From contig NW_020954585.1 in NCBI RefSeq assembly GCF_900497805.2, positions 38,601,920 to 38,665,919 on the forward strand: 64,000 bases of DNA. Reading direction: 5' to 3'. Below the pieces are notes generated by a model, which saw nothing but the letters and a program-made list of their open reading frames with translations, made no database searches and was not told the DNA's origin. The translations under genes were made by a program, and so were the position numbers. Below, piece by piece: positions 12,441 through 23,575 of this stretch. This stretch comes from Vombatus ursinus (lineage: Eukaryota > Chordata > Mammalia > Diprotodontia > Vombatidae). Each line of letters opens with the position of its first letter. Position 1 is the first letter of the stretch.

Positions 12441-12734
12441 ATAACAAGAAAGTACTACTATGACAATCAAACAAATAAGAACAAAGTGTTTGACATGCAA
12501 CAATGAGGGCCCAGTTAAGATTAAACAGAATGATTTTATATCAGACTTAATAATGATATATGACTTTCTTCAGTCTTATTTAGCAACAAAGGAGAAGGAA
12601 CAAAGAAGAAATATGTTAGAGAATTACCCAGGGTTGAATATCTGAAGGATATAAAGATGGTAGGACAAATAAAGGTTATGAAATTTTAAGGTGAAAGATT
12701 ATGTCTACTTAAACTGGCCCAATTATACAATTAT

Positions 12735-13465
12735 GTTGTTGCTGTTGTTGCTGTCTTTCATTTTCGAAGAGGATCAAAATGACATTTCTATGCTAGAGTC
12801 AAGTTTTAGTGTGTCCAACTGTGGCTGATCAGACCAATACAAGATCGGAATGTTCTACCACAGGTTGGGCACAAATAGTTCATGTAAACCTTTGGAGTGG
12901 ATTCTCTAAGTTTGTGTATTTTGTGTTTCTCTTGAGCTATTTCAATTCTGCTTTGCTCATAGAGCACAGCACCTTTTCTGATATGGGTATGCCATGCTGA
13001 GCAATCCTGTGCCAGTGTCTCCTATGTCACATAATCAATTCCAAAGTTTTTGAGAGAGACCTTGAGAATGTCCTTATATCATTTCTTCTGACCACCATGT
13101 AAATGCTTGCCCTGTGTGAGTTCTACATAAAATAGCGTTTTTGGCATACGTTCTATATTCAAACAATGTGGCCAGCCCATCAGAATTGCTCTCTCTGAAG
13201 TAGAGTTTGAATGCTTGGCAGTTTAGTTTGAGAAAGGACCTCAATGTCTGGTATCTTATCCTGCCAGGTGTTCTTCAGAATTTTCCTAAGACAATTCAAA
13301 TGGAAGCAATTCAGTTTCCTGGCATGATGCTGGTATACTGGTAGTCTAGGTTTCACAGGCATACAAAATGAGGTCAGCACAATGGCTCTATAGACCTTCT
13401 TTTGGTAGTTAGTTTAATACCTCTATTCTCCCATACTTTCCTTCAGAGCCTCCCAAACACAGAAG
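12735..13465 (-). mobile_element. RTE-like non-LTR LINE, 3' end with C2H2 finger, copy 1
   Basis: The 3' end is marked by (TTG)n on the plus strand, that is a (CAA)n tail. The minus-strand translation gives the C-terminal part of an endonuclease-RT LINE: 'RKLNCFHLNCLRKILKNTWQ' (about 13325-13265), then a 'HGGQKK*YKDIL' region. At the very end (about 12850-12785) is an intact C-x2-C-x12-H-x3-H zinc finger. This protein type is common in animal LINEs with RTE-like polymerases, but the clade needs a phylogeny. It is 5'-truncated at about 13465. Confidence 0.75.
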
Positions 13466-14379
13466 TCTGTTAAAAGAGGGAAGTAAAGTCAATGAAGAAT
13501 AATGCATTGAGACAAGAGAGATTACTATAGGGTATGACAAAGACAAATATTATGTTTTAATAGAGTAAGAAATGGGGAAAGATGGGAAAATAGATTATGA
13601 TTAAAGGCAGAGTTTCAGAGTTCCAGATAATGAAGAAGGCAGAGTTATTGGTAATGTTAATTTATAAAGTCTAGCCATCCCTGTGGGTCACTAAGTTGAA
13701 GTCAATACCTAGATCATGTGAGTTGAGGAGACATGAATTGGGATGCAAGGAAACAGCAGCATGTATTTTTCAGTCTTCATGTATGTAAGTATATAGGGGG
13801 AATGTATGAAAGTTCCATAGTGTGGGGCAGAGATTAAGGTAGAAAGAAGAAGATTGTGAATGAGGGACTGAAACTCTTGACAAAAGAGGGAGAATGACTA
13901 GAGAGGTAAACTGCTATTGGAATTAGATGTGTAACAGATTTCTGCTAAGAGAAATTAGGAGTGTTTGAAGTTATATAGCTAACCTTCTGAGGTATTGCTG
14001 TGGATGATAACCATAAAATATCCTTTAGTACCACTGTCAGAAAGACACTGAGCTGTTTTCATGTTCTCAAATAATGCTTTCCATTCAGATTTTTAACTAG
14101 TCTCTTTGAGCTTACTTAATTGAGCAAATGCCTGATAATTTAATTACAATTGAAGAAACTCAAGTAGAGTTGTGAATTGACAAGAAAATTATTGAGAGGG
14201 ATACCTATTACATTTTTTTCTTTGTAAAGTAGAATTAATATATTTTATCATTGTTCACAACTCTTCCAAAATATTTCCAGTTCACATTCGTGTTTCAGTC
14301 ATTTTCACTTTGATTAAATAGTGTTTAGTATCAACAGCAAAACTGCCTATAAAGACAATGTGGAAGAGAAGATAAAGAG
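13466..14379. other. Unassigned stretch
   Basis: AT-rich sequence with no recognised repeat family, coding signal or RNA gene. Confidence 0.4.
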
Positions 14380-14790
14380 ATAATCTAGAAATGCTGAATT
14401 CAAGTCCTATCTCTGGCATAGTATCTGTGTGACCATGTACAACATCTCAATTCTCTACACCAAAGATGTCAATTACTCTCTATTGAGTCCAGAACTGAAT
14501 TATAAAGTAATTGGGGGAAAAATAACAAAATAAAAAAAACACAATAAAACATCTATAACATTATGTTTTCAAACCAAGGCAATATATGGTGATCAAGGAT
14601 CCTTATATATAGACTAATGCTCCCACCTCTCTTTCTATTTGTTTTTGATGCCACTGCTCTATACAACTTTTCAAGACTGTAAGTTTCAGAAAAGTTATAG
14701 ACCTACATTGGTAGAGGAAATTCTTCACTGGAAATTTCTGATACCAATGAAATCACACACATGGTCCCCATCCATTACTGTTACTATATT
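14380..14790 (+). repeat. Marsupial SINE split by a small hAT element
   Basis: The tRNA-related head ('gaattcaagtcctatctc...tgtgtgaccatg') runs to 14460. The body returns at 14657 with 'agactgtaagtttcagaaaa' and the tail block 'cctacattggtagaggaaat' and 'accaatgaaatcaca'. The same tail occurs at 35040-35130 and, reversed, near 24420-24480. Confidence 0.7.
14461..14656 (+). mobile_element. hAT-type MITE, about 196 bp, with 8-bp target duplication
   Basis: The ends are inverted repeats: left CAAAGATGTCAAT, right (reversed) CAGTGGCATCAAA. They are flanked by ctctacac (14453-14460) and ctctatac (14657-14664), the 8-bp duplication expected of hAT transposons with one mismatch. The interior has the A-rich stretch I associate with short non-autonomous marsupial hAT elements. 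There is no coding sequence, so movement depended on a transposase from elsewhere. It sits inside a SINE and is therefore younger than that SINE. Confidence 0.75.
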
Positions 14791-15505
14791 GTTTCATTCT
14801 ACTTCAAGAAGATGTATCTTCTTGAAGAAGCTGGTTAGGCAGATGGAAAAACAAATCTATATTTTAGACAATGGAGCTAGATTTTGTTACTTTTAAATTT
14901 CAGTTCTCTTTTATAAGTTACCTTTGGAATATAAATGCCACCATCCTTCATGGTTATGAACGAGTCTTGTTTGTTTGTTATATATTATTCTTTATGTGCT
15001 GCCAAGTTTTTATTACCAGATGTAGTCATTGCTGTTTGTTTACCTATGTAGTGGATGTATTTCTTTTTGGCTCCTTTCAATTTAAGAAACTATTAAAATG
15101 GGCATCTTGTTTTAAATCAATTACTGTTTAGTGTTGACAAGTGATTACAGTTTGAGTAACACATAGTGAACATTTGGAAAATCCTTAAACCTTCATACTT
15201 TGCATGTTACTGCAGGTGTTGTTTTCTTAGTGAGTAAATGAGGAGGAAAAATGGTGTCATTCTCCTGCACTCCCCATCTGTGGATAAGTGTCTTTTGTGG
15301 GAAATATTTCTCCTTACAGAGATGAATGTCCCAGGTCACTATCACTCCTCCCACCCCTGGAAACACCTATCTGTAATTTTAAAAACATAGAAGTAAATCC
15401 TATCCTGTCTTTATATTTTCTTCACATTTTTTTAAAAAAACAATTCTGAGAAATGGAAGCAAGAGTAAAAACATGTTACAAAGCATCATGTTTCAATAGC
15501 CATAT
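14791..15505. other. Unassigned stretch
   Basis: Open frames at 14639-14896 and 14871-15131 have no recognisable domains and the first overlaps a SINE. I see no gene or repeat here. Confidence 0.4.
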
Positions 15506-15507
15506 TG

Positions 15508-16400
15508 GTTCTAGGAAACATTTATTAAGCACTTAATAGATTAGGTCAAGTCACAAAATATTAGATGCTTACTATGCGCCAAGCACTTCTAAGTCCAGGA
15601 GAAATGAAAAAAGTCAAAAACAGCACACAGTCTCATGGGGGAGACAATACGAAAACAAATAGGTATAAACAAGATAAATGAAGGATAAATTAAAGATAAT
15701 CTCAGAGGGAAGGCATAGCAATTAAAGAGGACTGGGGATAGTTTCTGGAAAAAGATGGGATAACATCTGAGAATTGAAGTAAGCCAAAAAAACCAGGAAG
15801 GAGAGAAGAAGAGGGAGGGAGTTCTAGGGAGTTCTAGTTGTCTCCCAAATGTTTATGGGAGACACCTGCTGAAAACTGCCCAGAATCAGGAGGTGGAATG
15901 TCTTATGTGAGGAACAACAAGGAGGCCAGTATTACTAGATCACAGATTACATGGAAGGGAGTAAGGTAGAAGAAGACTGAAATGGTAGAAAGAATACAAG
16001 TCAAGAAGGGATTTAAAAATCAGAGGATTTTATATTTGTTCTGTGAAAAAAAGAGAGTCAAGGGAGTGTATTGAATAAGTCAGTGGCCTGATTAAACTTG
16101 CTCTTTAGGATGATCAATTTGAAACTGAGTATGGTATGGACTAGATTTGGAAAGAGACTTTAGGCAGGAAGAGCAACCAGCAGGCTATTGCAATAGTTCA
16201 TGTATGAGTTGATGAAATCTTGCACTAAGTAGGGTCAGTACTTGCACGTGGCAGCATCAGCAAAAGAAGGAGGTATGTACAAGAGATATTATGAAAGTAG
16301 AAATGCCAAGATTTGGCAACTAATTGCATATCACAGAGGTGAGAATGAATGAGGAGTCAGAGATGATTCCTGTGGTTGTTGGTGATATTAATTTTTCTCC
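15508..16400 (-). mobile_element. L2 LINE, antisense, ORF2 C-terminus and 3' end
   Basis: On the plus strand the L2 tail appears reversed first: 'acatttattaagcacttaat', 'tgcgccaagcacttct' and 'ggataaattaaagataatct'. The reversed ORF2 C-terminus follows: 'aggaacaacaaggaggccag', 'gaggattttatatttgttct', 'caggctattgcaatagttca'. The plus-strand copy at 59145-61328 has the complementary blocks in the same order. The copy is 5'-truncated near 16400. Confidence 0.85.
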
Positions 16401-16739
16401 TCTATGTGCCATGTGGATTAGATTAGCTTGTTTAATCCCTTTCCAGCTATAGGTCTGTGAACTTATGATAGTGAGAATGAACAAAAAACCTAGTCCTTTT
16501 CCTAATAGAGCTTGAATCCTAGAAATAAGGCCAGATATTTATTTCAGTAATATAAAACAAGCAAGGATATGATTAATGACATAGGGTATGTAGCCTGGGA
16601 GATTCATAGATTTAGAAATTATTTGGGGCTTCAAATTGCGGAAAGTGCTATGAAGTAGGTGGTACCTGAAAGATCACATACTAATTTTCAGGCATGGTGG
16701 AAACAACTAAGGAATACATGGAGGAATGATGAATCAGAA

Positions 16740-16885
16740 AAGATCAAAAACCAAACACTGACTCTGCAACTTTCTATACAACCTTCATCTCTCAGTTTCC
16801 TCATTTATAAAATTAGGAAGTTGTGCCAGGTGAGCTCTAAGGTTCCTTCCACCTTTAAAGTTTTGTGCTTCTTTGAATGTTATGA
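16740..16885 (+). repeat. MIR-type SINE with L3/CR1-like tail
   Basis: 'tctcagtttcctcatttata' and 'gaagttgtgccaggtgagct' are followed by 'ctaaggttccttccaccttt', the tail that CR1/L3-mobilised SINEs carry. A similar short tail lies at about 16415-16470. Confidence 0.6.
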
Positions 16886-17085
16886 AACCAAAAAGAATGC
16901 TATAATCCAGACTGCTGTTTAGAATATAGTGTATGTTAAGGGAAACAACATGAAACAAGTCTGTAAAGTTTGCTGGCACAACATTGTGTTGAGCTTTGGG
17001 TGAATCTAAGGCATTATATATTATATTTGAAGAGGAATGGGATTCTTACTGAAAATCAAACCTTCCTTTAGCTTGGCAGGGAGGA

Positions 17086-17372
17086 TTAAATTCCATAGAC
17101 ATTTACTTAACATTGGGTATGAACAAAGTACTGATTAGGGATACTTAAATACAAAGATTAAATAAGACAAGATCCCTGCCCTTAAGGAAATTTATTAAAT
17201 AATCACAGATCAAGACACACACAATGCTAAGGGAGAGAGGGGATAAAGAAATAAGCATTTTTATAGCGCCTATGTGTCAGGTTCTTTAGAAATATCATTT
17301 TATGGTGCTAAGGTAGGTCCTTCTACACATGTATTTGTATATACATATACATATATGTATATCCATCCATCC

Positions 17373-17406
<34 letters not shown>

Positions 17407-17603
17407 GTGCCAATTTGGTTGGACTATTGAGTAGGTAAGGGGAAGTGATGAGACCAGAAAGGTAAATTGTAGATAAGTTAGGAAAGGACTTAAATGCCTA
17501 GCAGAAGAGTATATATTTGATCCTAGTGTTATACACAGCCATTTGAGCTTATTGAGAAGGGAAGCGACAAGGTCGTGAAGAAATTTACTTTTACTACTCT
17601 TTA
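17086..17603 (-). mobile_element. L2 LINE, antisense, first part (split by an RTE-like insertion)
   Basis: The reversed L2 3' end begins near 17090 ('aagatccctgcccttaagga'). A microsatellite interrupts it, and reversed ORF2 C-terminal sequence continues ('tgatcctagtgttat', 'ttactactctttagg'). The alignment stops at about 17603 and resumes at about 18362, where the copy at 15508-16400 is uninterrupted. Confidence 0.75.
17325..17406 (+). repeat. Microsatellite (TATG)n with TATA/CCAT units
   Basis: Uninterrupted 'tatg' units at about 17375-17405, preceded by 'tatac' and 'ccat' units, within the antisense L2. Confidence 0.95.
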
Positions 17604-18361
17604 GGATATTGTTGTCTACCCTTCGTTTTTGAAGCAGACCAATGGCATCACAATGTTGGAGACAAAGTGCAGAGTGTTCAGCTGTTACTGATCAGACCAA
17701 CACTTGTTCAGAAGGAACTACCAGATATAGGTCACAAATGGTCTATTAGAACATTTAGAGTGGAAGTGACGCTGCATTTGTGCAGCTCATGCTTCTTTTC
17801 TTCCTCTACGATTATGCTTTGCTCATGGAATAGAGTGCCTTCTTTAATGAAGGCATGCTATGCTCGACAGTCCTGTGCCAATGTTTCCCATGTCTCACAG
17901 TTAATAATAAAGTTCTTCAGAAATACCTTGAGAGTGTCCTAATACCACTTCTTCTGACCACCATGTTGAGTGTGAGTTCTTACCTTGTGTGAGTTCTCTA
18001 TAAAATAGTCTTTGGAGTAAGCAAGCATTTGACATTGGAACAATGTAGCTACCTCATCAGAGTTGCATTCTTTGCAATAGAGTTTGATTATTTTTCAGTT
18101 CAGCTCTAGAAAGGATTTCAGTGTCTGGTACCTAAATTATCTTGCACAGATAATATTCAGGATCTTCCTAAGATAATTCAAATGGAAGCACTTCAGTTTT
18201 TTTGGCATGGAGTTGCTAAACTGTCCAGTTTTCACAGAGATACAACAATGTAGTCAGCACGATGGCTCTGTAGAACTTCAGTTTGTTTTGCACTCTGATA
18301 CCTCTTTTCTCTTACATTTTCTTTTGAAGCTCCCAAATGCTTAACTAACTCTAGCAATATG
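17604..18361 (-). mobile_element. RTE-like non-LTR LINE, 3' end, copy 2, inserted in L2
   Basis: Same element and orientation as 12735-13465, with shared blocks such as 'cttctgaccaccatgt', 'gtgtgagttc', 'aagataattcaaatggaagc' and 'cagcacgatggctctgtaga'. It extends about 30 bases further 5' than copy 1. The L2 sequence on either side is colinear, so this is an insertion into L2. The zinc-finger pattern that is intact in copy 1 is degraded here. Confidence 0.8.
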
Positions 18362-18580
18362 TATATCAGCTTCATTATGTATAGGATAGTTGGAGTTGGA
18401 AGCATCTTGAGGCAAGGAGACAGGTTGACAGGCTATTGAAATAGTCCATGTAAAAAGTGATGAAGGCCTGAAATAAAGTGGTGGTTGTGTGTAGTTAGAA
18501 TCTGAGAAAAACGAATGGACATTAATGATATGACATTGCATCATAGAGGTGAAAACGGACCATTTACCTAAAATAGAAAT
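18362..18580 (-). mobile_element. L2 LINE, antisense, second part
   Basis: Continues the L2 of 17086-17603. 'ggcaaggagacaggttgaca' and 'ggctattgaaatagtccatg' match the uninterrupted antisense L2 at about 16155-16205. Confidence 0.75.
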
Positions 18581-19066
18581 GCAGGGCAAATAGCCTGAAA
18601 ATACATCAAACAACAAATACCCTTCAAATACCCATGGAACAATTCAAGTCATTAATCAACACCCAGGGATGAAAGGCTATGAGTCCAGTCTCAATTATCT
18701 CTCCACCCCCTCCACTCCCCCTCACTTTTTCTAGAGAAAAGGGAGATGGTAAATCAACAATTTCCCTTCAGTTGTGTGTCAGTGTCTGAGTCATCATTGT
18801 CTTTTGCTAATGTACCAGAGAATATTCAGGATTCTGAAATGTTGTTTTCATGTATGGAAGGGAAATGTCTCAAGACTAGAAGGGTATGACTTCATAGAGA
18901 TCAGCCTGTCATACAAAATTATATAGGGCAGAAATTAGTGTTCTCATTAGTGCTATTGAATCCATATTCCAAAATCTAGTAGCATCAAGAAAGAAAAGAA
19001 ATGCCTCAATGCCTGCACATCCAAGTAGAAGGAGGCTTACTAACAAGGGACATACTTTGCCTTGGA
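18581..19066. other. Unassigned stretch
   Basis: No repeat or gene recognised. Confidence 0.4.
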
Positions 19067-19081
19067 GGTTGTTTACTTTTT

Positions 19082-19345
19082 TTAATTAATTTATTTATTT
19101 ATTTTCAGTTTTCAACAATCATTTCCATAAGCTTTTGAGTTTTAAGTTTTCTCCCTCTCCCTTCCCACCTTCTTCCACAACATGGTGTGCAATCTGATAT
19201 AGGCTCTACGTATACTATTAAACATATTAACATATAAACATATATCTATTAAACATATTTCAAATTAGTCTTGTTGTAAAGAAGAATTAGAACCAATAGG
19301 AAGAACCACAAGAAAGAAGAAGCAAAATAAAACAAAAGAAAAAAA
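19082..19345 (-). mobile_element. L1 3' end, 5'-truncated, with 15-bp target duplication
   Basis: The reversed L1 tail 'tttcagttttcaacaatcat' and 'ctgatataggctctac' ends in the L1 3'UTR. It is flanked by ggttgtttacttttt (19067-19081) and ggttatttacttttt (19346-19360), a 15-bp duplication with one mismatch. It shares the 3' end type of the copies at 40475, 44548 and 47975. Confidence 0.85.
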
Positions 19346-19360
19346 GGTTATTTACTTTTT

Positions 19361-20108
19361 TATCTTTCTTTCCTTCCCCTGCTCTTTACTTCTTACTTTT
19401 ATCAAATGAGAAAATATTTAGAGTACTTTGCAGACCTTATAATGATATAAAATATATATTATCATAATGAGGTTTTTTTTGCATCCTTTTTCATTGGGTT
19501 CAGATATAAATAGTCCTTGGTCAAATAAGTATTCTGAAGTATTTATTTTAAATTTTAATATTTTGATGTATATTGTATAAGTGGATAAATCAACTTTTTT
19601 GTAGTTGAATAAAAGTATTCAAGCTTACATTCTATAGGCTCATCAAAATCCTCATTGGTACAATAGCAATAGCAGAAGAGACAAAATGGATAATGGTCTC
19701 TGCATTTTGAAAGGTTTTCATTCCAGTTATCTTAGATATTAAGATTACTTGGTATGGCAATGGTTATTAAAAATGATATTCTTCAAATTTTATGGATGAA
19801 TGTTTGGTCTAGGAGATCGTGGCCTGCCATAATGTTCCTATTCAAGTAGTTAATTTGTTGAATGCATAAGGGAGTATTTTGGGGTTTGTATTTGTAGTTT
19901 GGTAATTTCATCTACGTTAATTCATGAAAGAGAAAGAGTTTCAGCTTTATAATTCTAATAAGCAGGTCATATTTTTTAGATTTTTCTGGAAGCTACTATT
20001 TGCAGTCTATCATGCAGCATTGCAAAGTTTGTAACACATCCTTGTATAATCTATATTGATCTATAAGTCCTGACTCCTTAATTATAACCCTACCATAATT
20101 TCTAATGT
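19361..20108. other. Unassigned AT-rich stretch
   Basis: No gene or repeat family recognised. Confidence 0.4.
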
Positions 20109-20124
20109 CAGTGACTTTATTCTG

Positions 20125-20270
20125 TTTTTTTTTAGGCAATTGGGGTTAAGTGACTTGCCCAGGGTCACACAGCTAGTAAGTGTCAAGTGTTTGGTCCAAG
20201 ACCGGATTTGAACTCAGGTCCTCCTGGCTTCAGGGCCAGTGCTGTATCCACTGCTCCACCTAGCTGCCCC
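20125..20270 (-). repeat. tRNA-derived SINE (WSINE1/SINE1_MD type), with 16-bp target duplication
   Basis: A full-length reversed copy: T-run, 'ggcaattggggttaagtgac', 'cacacagctagtaagtg', 'ggatttgaactcaggtcctc', ending 'ccacctagctgcccc'. It is flanked by cagtgactttattctg (20109-20124) and cagtgaccttattctg (20271-20286). The internal pol III A/B box regions derive from a tRNA. The close match to the plus-strand copy at 41057 suggests a fairly young insertion. Confidence 0.93.
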
Positions 20271-20286
20271 CAGTGACCTTATTCTG

Positions 20287-22155
20287 AATTGGCCATCATA
20301 AACACTTTAATTTGAACAAAGAAGTCCTATGAGCAAATCACTTGCCTCATGCTTCTGTAAAGATAATCTTGTGAATTTCCTTTCTGCAGACACCCAAGGA
20401 GATGTAAGGACCTTAAACTGAAACACTATGCAGGAAAAAAAAATGGGACTGGCATCCTTACCAATTCAATGTTTGAGGAAAAGATGGGGAGTATAGAATT
20501 CAAACACATCATATCTTCTGTTTTCCCCCTCCAGAAAATCTTTGAATGAAACACGGTAAATTTTACTTAGTAGTGGAATACAAATATGAGCAAGTTATAA
20601 AGTTTTATCCATTTATAAGGGATGAAATCAAAGAGTGAATTTCTTTACCAACCAGGATGGTGCTGTCCAAAGCCTAGTATTACATGCCAAATGAAGTCTT
20701 ATTTCTCTTTGAGTATGTTTTTGATGTAACAAAAGATGAAAAGAGGAGTAATTTTAGTCTAATTTGTTTTAGAAAACAAAAAAATCAAACCTTTCATTTT
20801 TCCTATTGTACATATAATTTTAAAAAGGGCCTTGAAGAATTTTTGTGTAAAAGAAATCTTTTTAAGGGTGAAAGCATTTTTCAAAAGAATACTCACATAA
20901 TTTAATTGTTAATACAAAATGAAAATCTAAAATGTCACTTTTTTCTGTTGTAAAATGACCTTCTACAGAATCACTTTCAGATTTAACATTAGGAGTTCTT
21001 TAATGAAAAATGTAACCATAGATTTTGAGTATATATTTCAAAAGCAAAGTATTTTCTGAGGTAGCCAAACTTTTCTTATCTCACCAAATGGTCCAATTGG
21101 CCAATTAAAGTAAGTTCAGTAAAGACTCAACAGTAGAAAATTGTTAGACACAAAACCTCCCCATAATGCACAACATTGGCATATTTTGAATTTGAAGAAG
21201 ATCCAGTTCCCTCTGCTAAAGAAGCAAGTATTTCCTGCCCTCTCTTCCTTTTTTTTATTGTGTTGAGGAGGAAGAGAAGGTTCTTCTGAAAGCAGTGAAA
21301 TACTTAAGAAATCACAGGAAGCTGGCCAACATTGCTGACAGAAGTGGAAGATCAAAAAACTTGGCTTGAAGCAATCTGATGCAGCAACACCAGATGGGCT
21401 TGAACATTCCTCTCCCAGACCAGATTTCATGAGTTAGAAATTGTTATCCTGGGAATTCAATTATAATATCTTAAATGACTCACCTCATAGAACTTAAACT
21501 TTCAAATTTCTATAGCAAGAGCTCCATCACAGAGCATCTATGATGACTTACTTATTAATATGGAATTAATTTAATGGAAATAAAATTTCAAAAATGTAAA
21601 TGAGAGGGAGGTTAGGTTCTTTTTCACCAAATTAAATTAAATATTCAGCGACTATTAAATGATTTAGCACTTTGGATGTGGTTGGGGTCATGATTAGATC
21701 CATTTTTCTCTATCTTTAAAAATAGAAGAATTTTGTTGAGATTGACACTTTGGTTTCCCAACATTTTTAAGTCTGAAAGATGTATGAGGGAGAAAGGAGA
21801 GAACTAAAAACAGGAAGAAAGAGAGCATAAAGGAGAGGTTAAGGAATAACAAAATAAACTTTCACTACTTTACAATCTGATCTATTGCCTCTTTCTAAAT
21901 CTATGATAACCATTATTAAGGCAATAAGAATGATGATGAAGATAATGATCATGATGATGATTGACGATAGTGATGATAGAATTTTTCTAATGCCTTCTGG
22001 TTTGCAAAGCAATTTTTATATGCTGTGTAATTCTGATCCTAACAAGAACATTTTAAGCTCACTCAAGGAAATAAGAACATATTCATTGTATCTTTAGTCG
22101 ATTGTGCATGGTAAAATGGAATAGCAGACTTAGATTTGAACTAAAACTCCCTTTA
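20287..22155. other. Unassigned stretch (1.87 kb)
   Basis: No gene or repeat family recognised apart from an impure ATG/GAT-rich tract at about 21928-21978. The open frames at 20684-20905 and, on the minus strand, 21430-21116 have no recognisable domain. Confidence 0.4.
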
Positions 22156-22159
22156 CTTA

Positions 22160-22300
22160 CATTCTACCCCGGATTTTGCCACTAGTTAGCTTTATGGCCA
22201 TGGACAAGTCACTTAAGCATTCTAGCACTCAGTTTTTTATGTGAAAAATGGGATTTGACATTACTAGATCATCCTTAAAGTCTTTTTATTCTCTCCAAGT
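22160..22300 (+). repeat. MIR-type SINE
   Basis: 'ccactagttagctttatggc' and 'atggacaagtcacttaagca' are followed by 'cactcagttttttatgtgaa' and 'aaaatgggatttgaca', the MIR order from CORE to tail. Confidence 0.75.
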
Positions 22301-22985
22301 TAATATTCGTAGAAGACAAATCTAATGATATTTTATTAGATTAATTCCTCAAATAGCATGGAAAAATCTCCTTACTTCTGTTAATCACATTACACGTATA
22401 ATTAAAAAAACATGTTTATGAAATCCTAGGAGCCTAAAAATGGCAACGTTGGTTGTTTTTGATTTTTTTTATTTAAATTATAACCAATTTGTTATATGGA
22501 TAAGTGGAAAGGTTACTTTATATTATCATAGAAGAATGGACAATTTGTAAATTGATAACAGTACAATTTTGGGTACACATTAGGAACTGAAGGGATATAG
22601 TTTAATTAATCACTGTAAGAGAAATTAAAAGTTGAGAATAGTCTATCATTGAAGGAGTTTTCACTGTAATCCAATCAGTTGGGAGTGTGTAGTTGGTAGG
22701 GATAGTTGGTGACAAGTGGAGGAAAGAAAGCTATATAGTAATGGATATCCTTGAGATGATATTCTCTAGTTAATTTCTCATGGTAAGATTTTTTTTTCCT
22801 AGATTGTGTGAAACAAAGCAAAGTAAGAGCCTTTCCAAGTAACCACAAACTAAAGTGAGGAATGAACTGACCTCCCAAGATGGAAAAAGGACTTTTAAAA
22901 TTGTGATTAAATCATGTATGGAGATCTTGAATAGGAAGCTCATTTAAAATAAAAAGACAAATGCTTTTGTGTGTATCTGTACATC
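22301..22985. other. Unassigned stretch
   Basis: AT-rich, no gene or repeat family recognised. Confidence 0.4.
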
Positions 22986-22999
22986 TACACACACACATA

Positions 23000-23205
23000 T
23001 ACTATACAAAAGTAGAGGGAAGAGATAGAGAGAGAAAGAGAGGGAGGGAAGGGGAGACACAGAGATGCATGGAGATAATGTGAGGGAGAGAGAGACAGAG
23101 ACAGAGAGAGGAGAGAGACACAAATAGTCACACACAGAGAAACAAAGGAAAAGAAAGAGGGATGGAAAGGGAGAGGGAGGGAGAAAGAAGGGGGAGAGAG
23201 CATGT
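23000..23205 (+). repeat. Long purine tract (GA)n/(GGGA)n
   Basis: About 190 bases almost free of pyrimidines, mixing GA, GGA, GACA and GAGG units. The two minus-strand open frames here (LSLS- and PPSL-rich) are artefacts of this composition. Confidence 0.92.
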
Positions 23206-23275
23206 CAGAGATGGTATTTGAACCCTGGCCTTCCCAGTTCCAAGGTCAACTTTGTATCCTCTATACCTCTTTGCA
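23206..23275 (-). repeat. SINE remnant, antisense
   Basis: 'gtatttgaaccctggccttc' and 'caaggtcaactttgtatcct' match the reversed head of the tRNA-type SINEs. The purine tract lies directly against it. Confidence 0.6.
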
Positions 23276-23399
23276 TAACAGAAGTAAGGATATAAACACT
23301 CATTTTGGACGATTCAGTTTATAAACAGTCATATATTATTTTGAAAAGAAGACAAAAGCCCTAATTTATTATCAATGTTCAGGGGAGAGATAGGAAGAG

Positions 23400-23575
23400 T
23401 GTTTAATTTGGAAGCAGAGGGTCTTAGTTCAAATTCTTGTTCTACCACTGCTACGTGGGTGATGTAGAGCAAGGTCCTTTAGTAGTCTGGGCCTCAGTTT
23501 CTCACCTGTGAAATGAGCAATTGGACTAGATGACCTAGAAAGTCCTTACCAGTCTTAAATCTATGATCCTATGTG
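23400..23575 (+). repeat. MIR-type SINE with L3/CR1-like tail
   Basis: The tRNA-like head 'gtcttagttcaaattcttgt', the core 'ctgggcctcagtttctcacc' and the tail 'ttggactagatgacctagaa' with 'aatctatgatcct' are in order. Confidence 0.8.

Noticed and set aside
12225-12506. 93-codon plus-strand frame as a small gene
   Set aside because: Overlaps antisense L2 ORF2 sequence and lacks features of its own.
17325-17406. Direct repeat arrays as a CRISPR array
   Set aside because: Tetranucleotide microsatellite in a mammalian genome; no spacers.
22944-23203. Leu/Ser/Pro-rich minus-strand frames
   Set aside because: Direct translation of the polypurine tract; no protein meaning.
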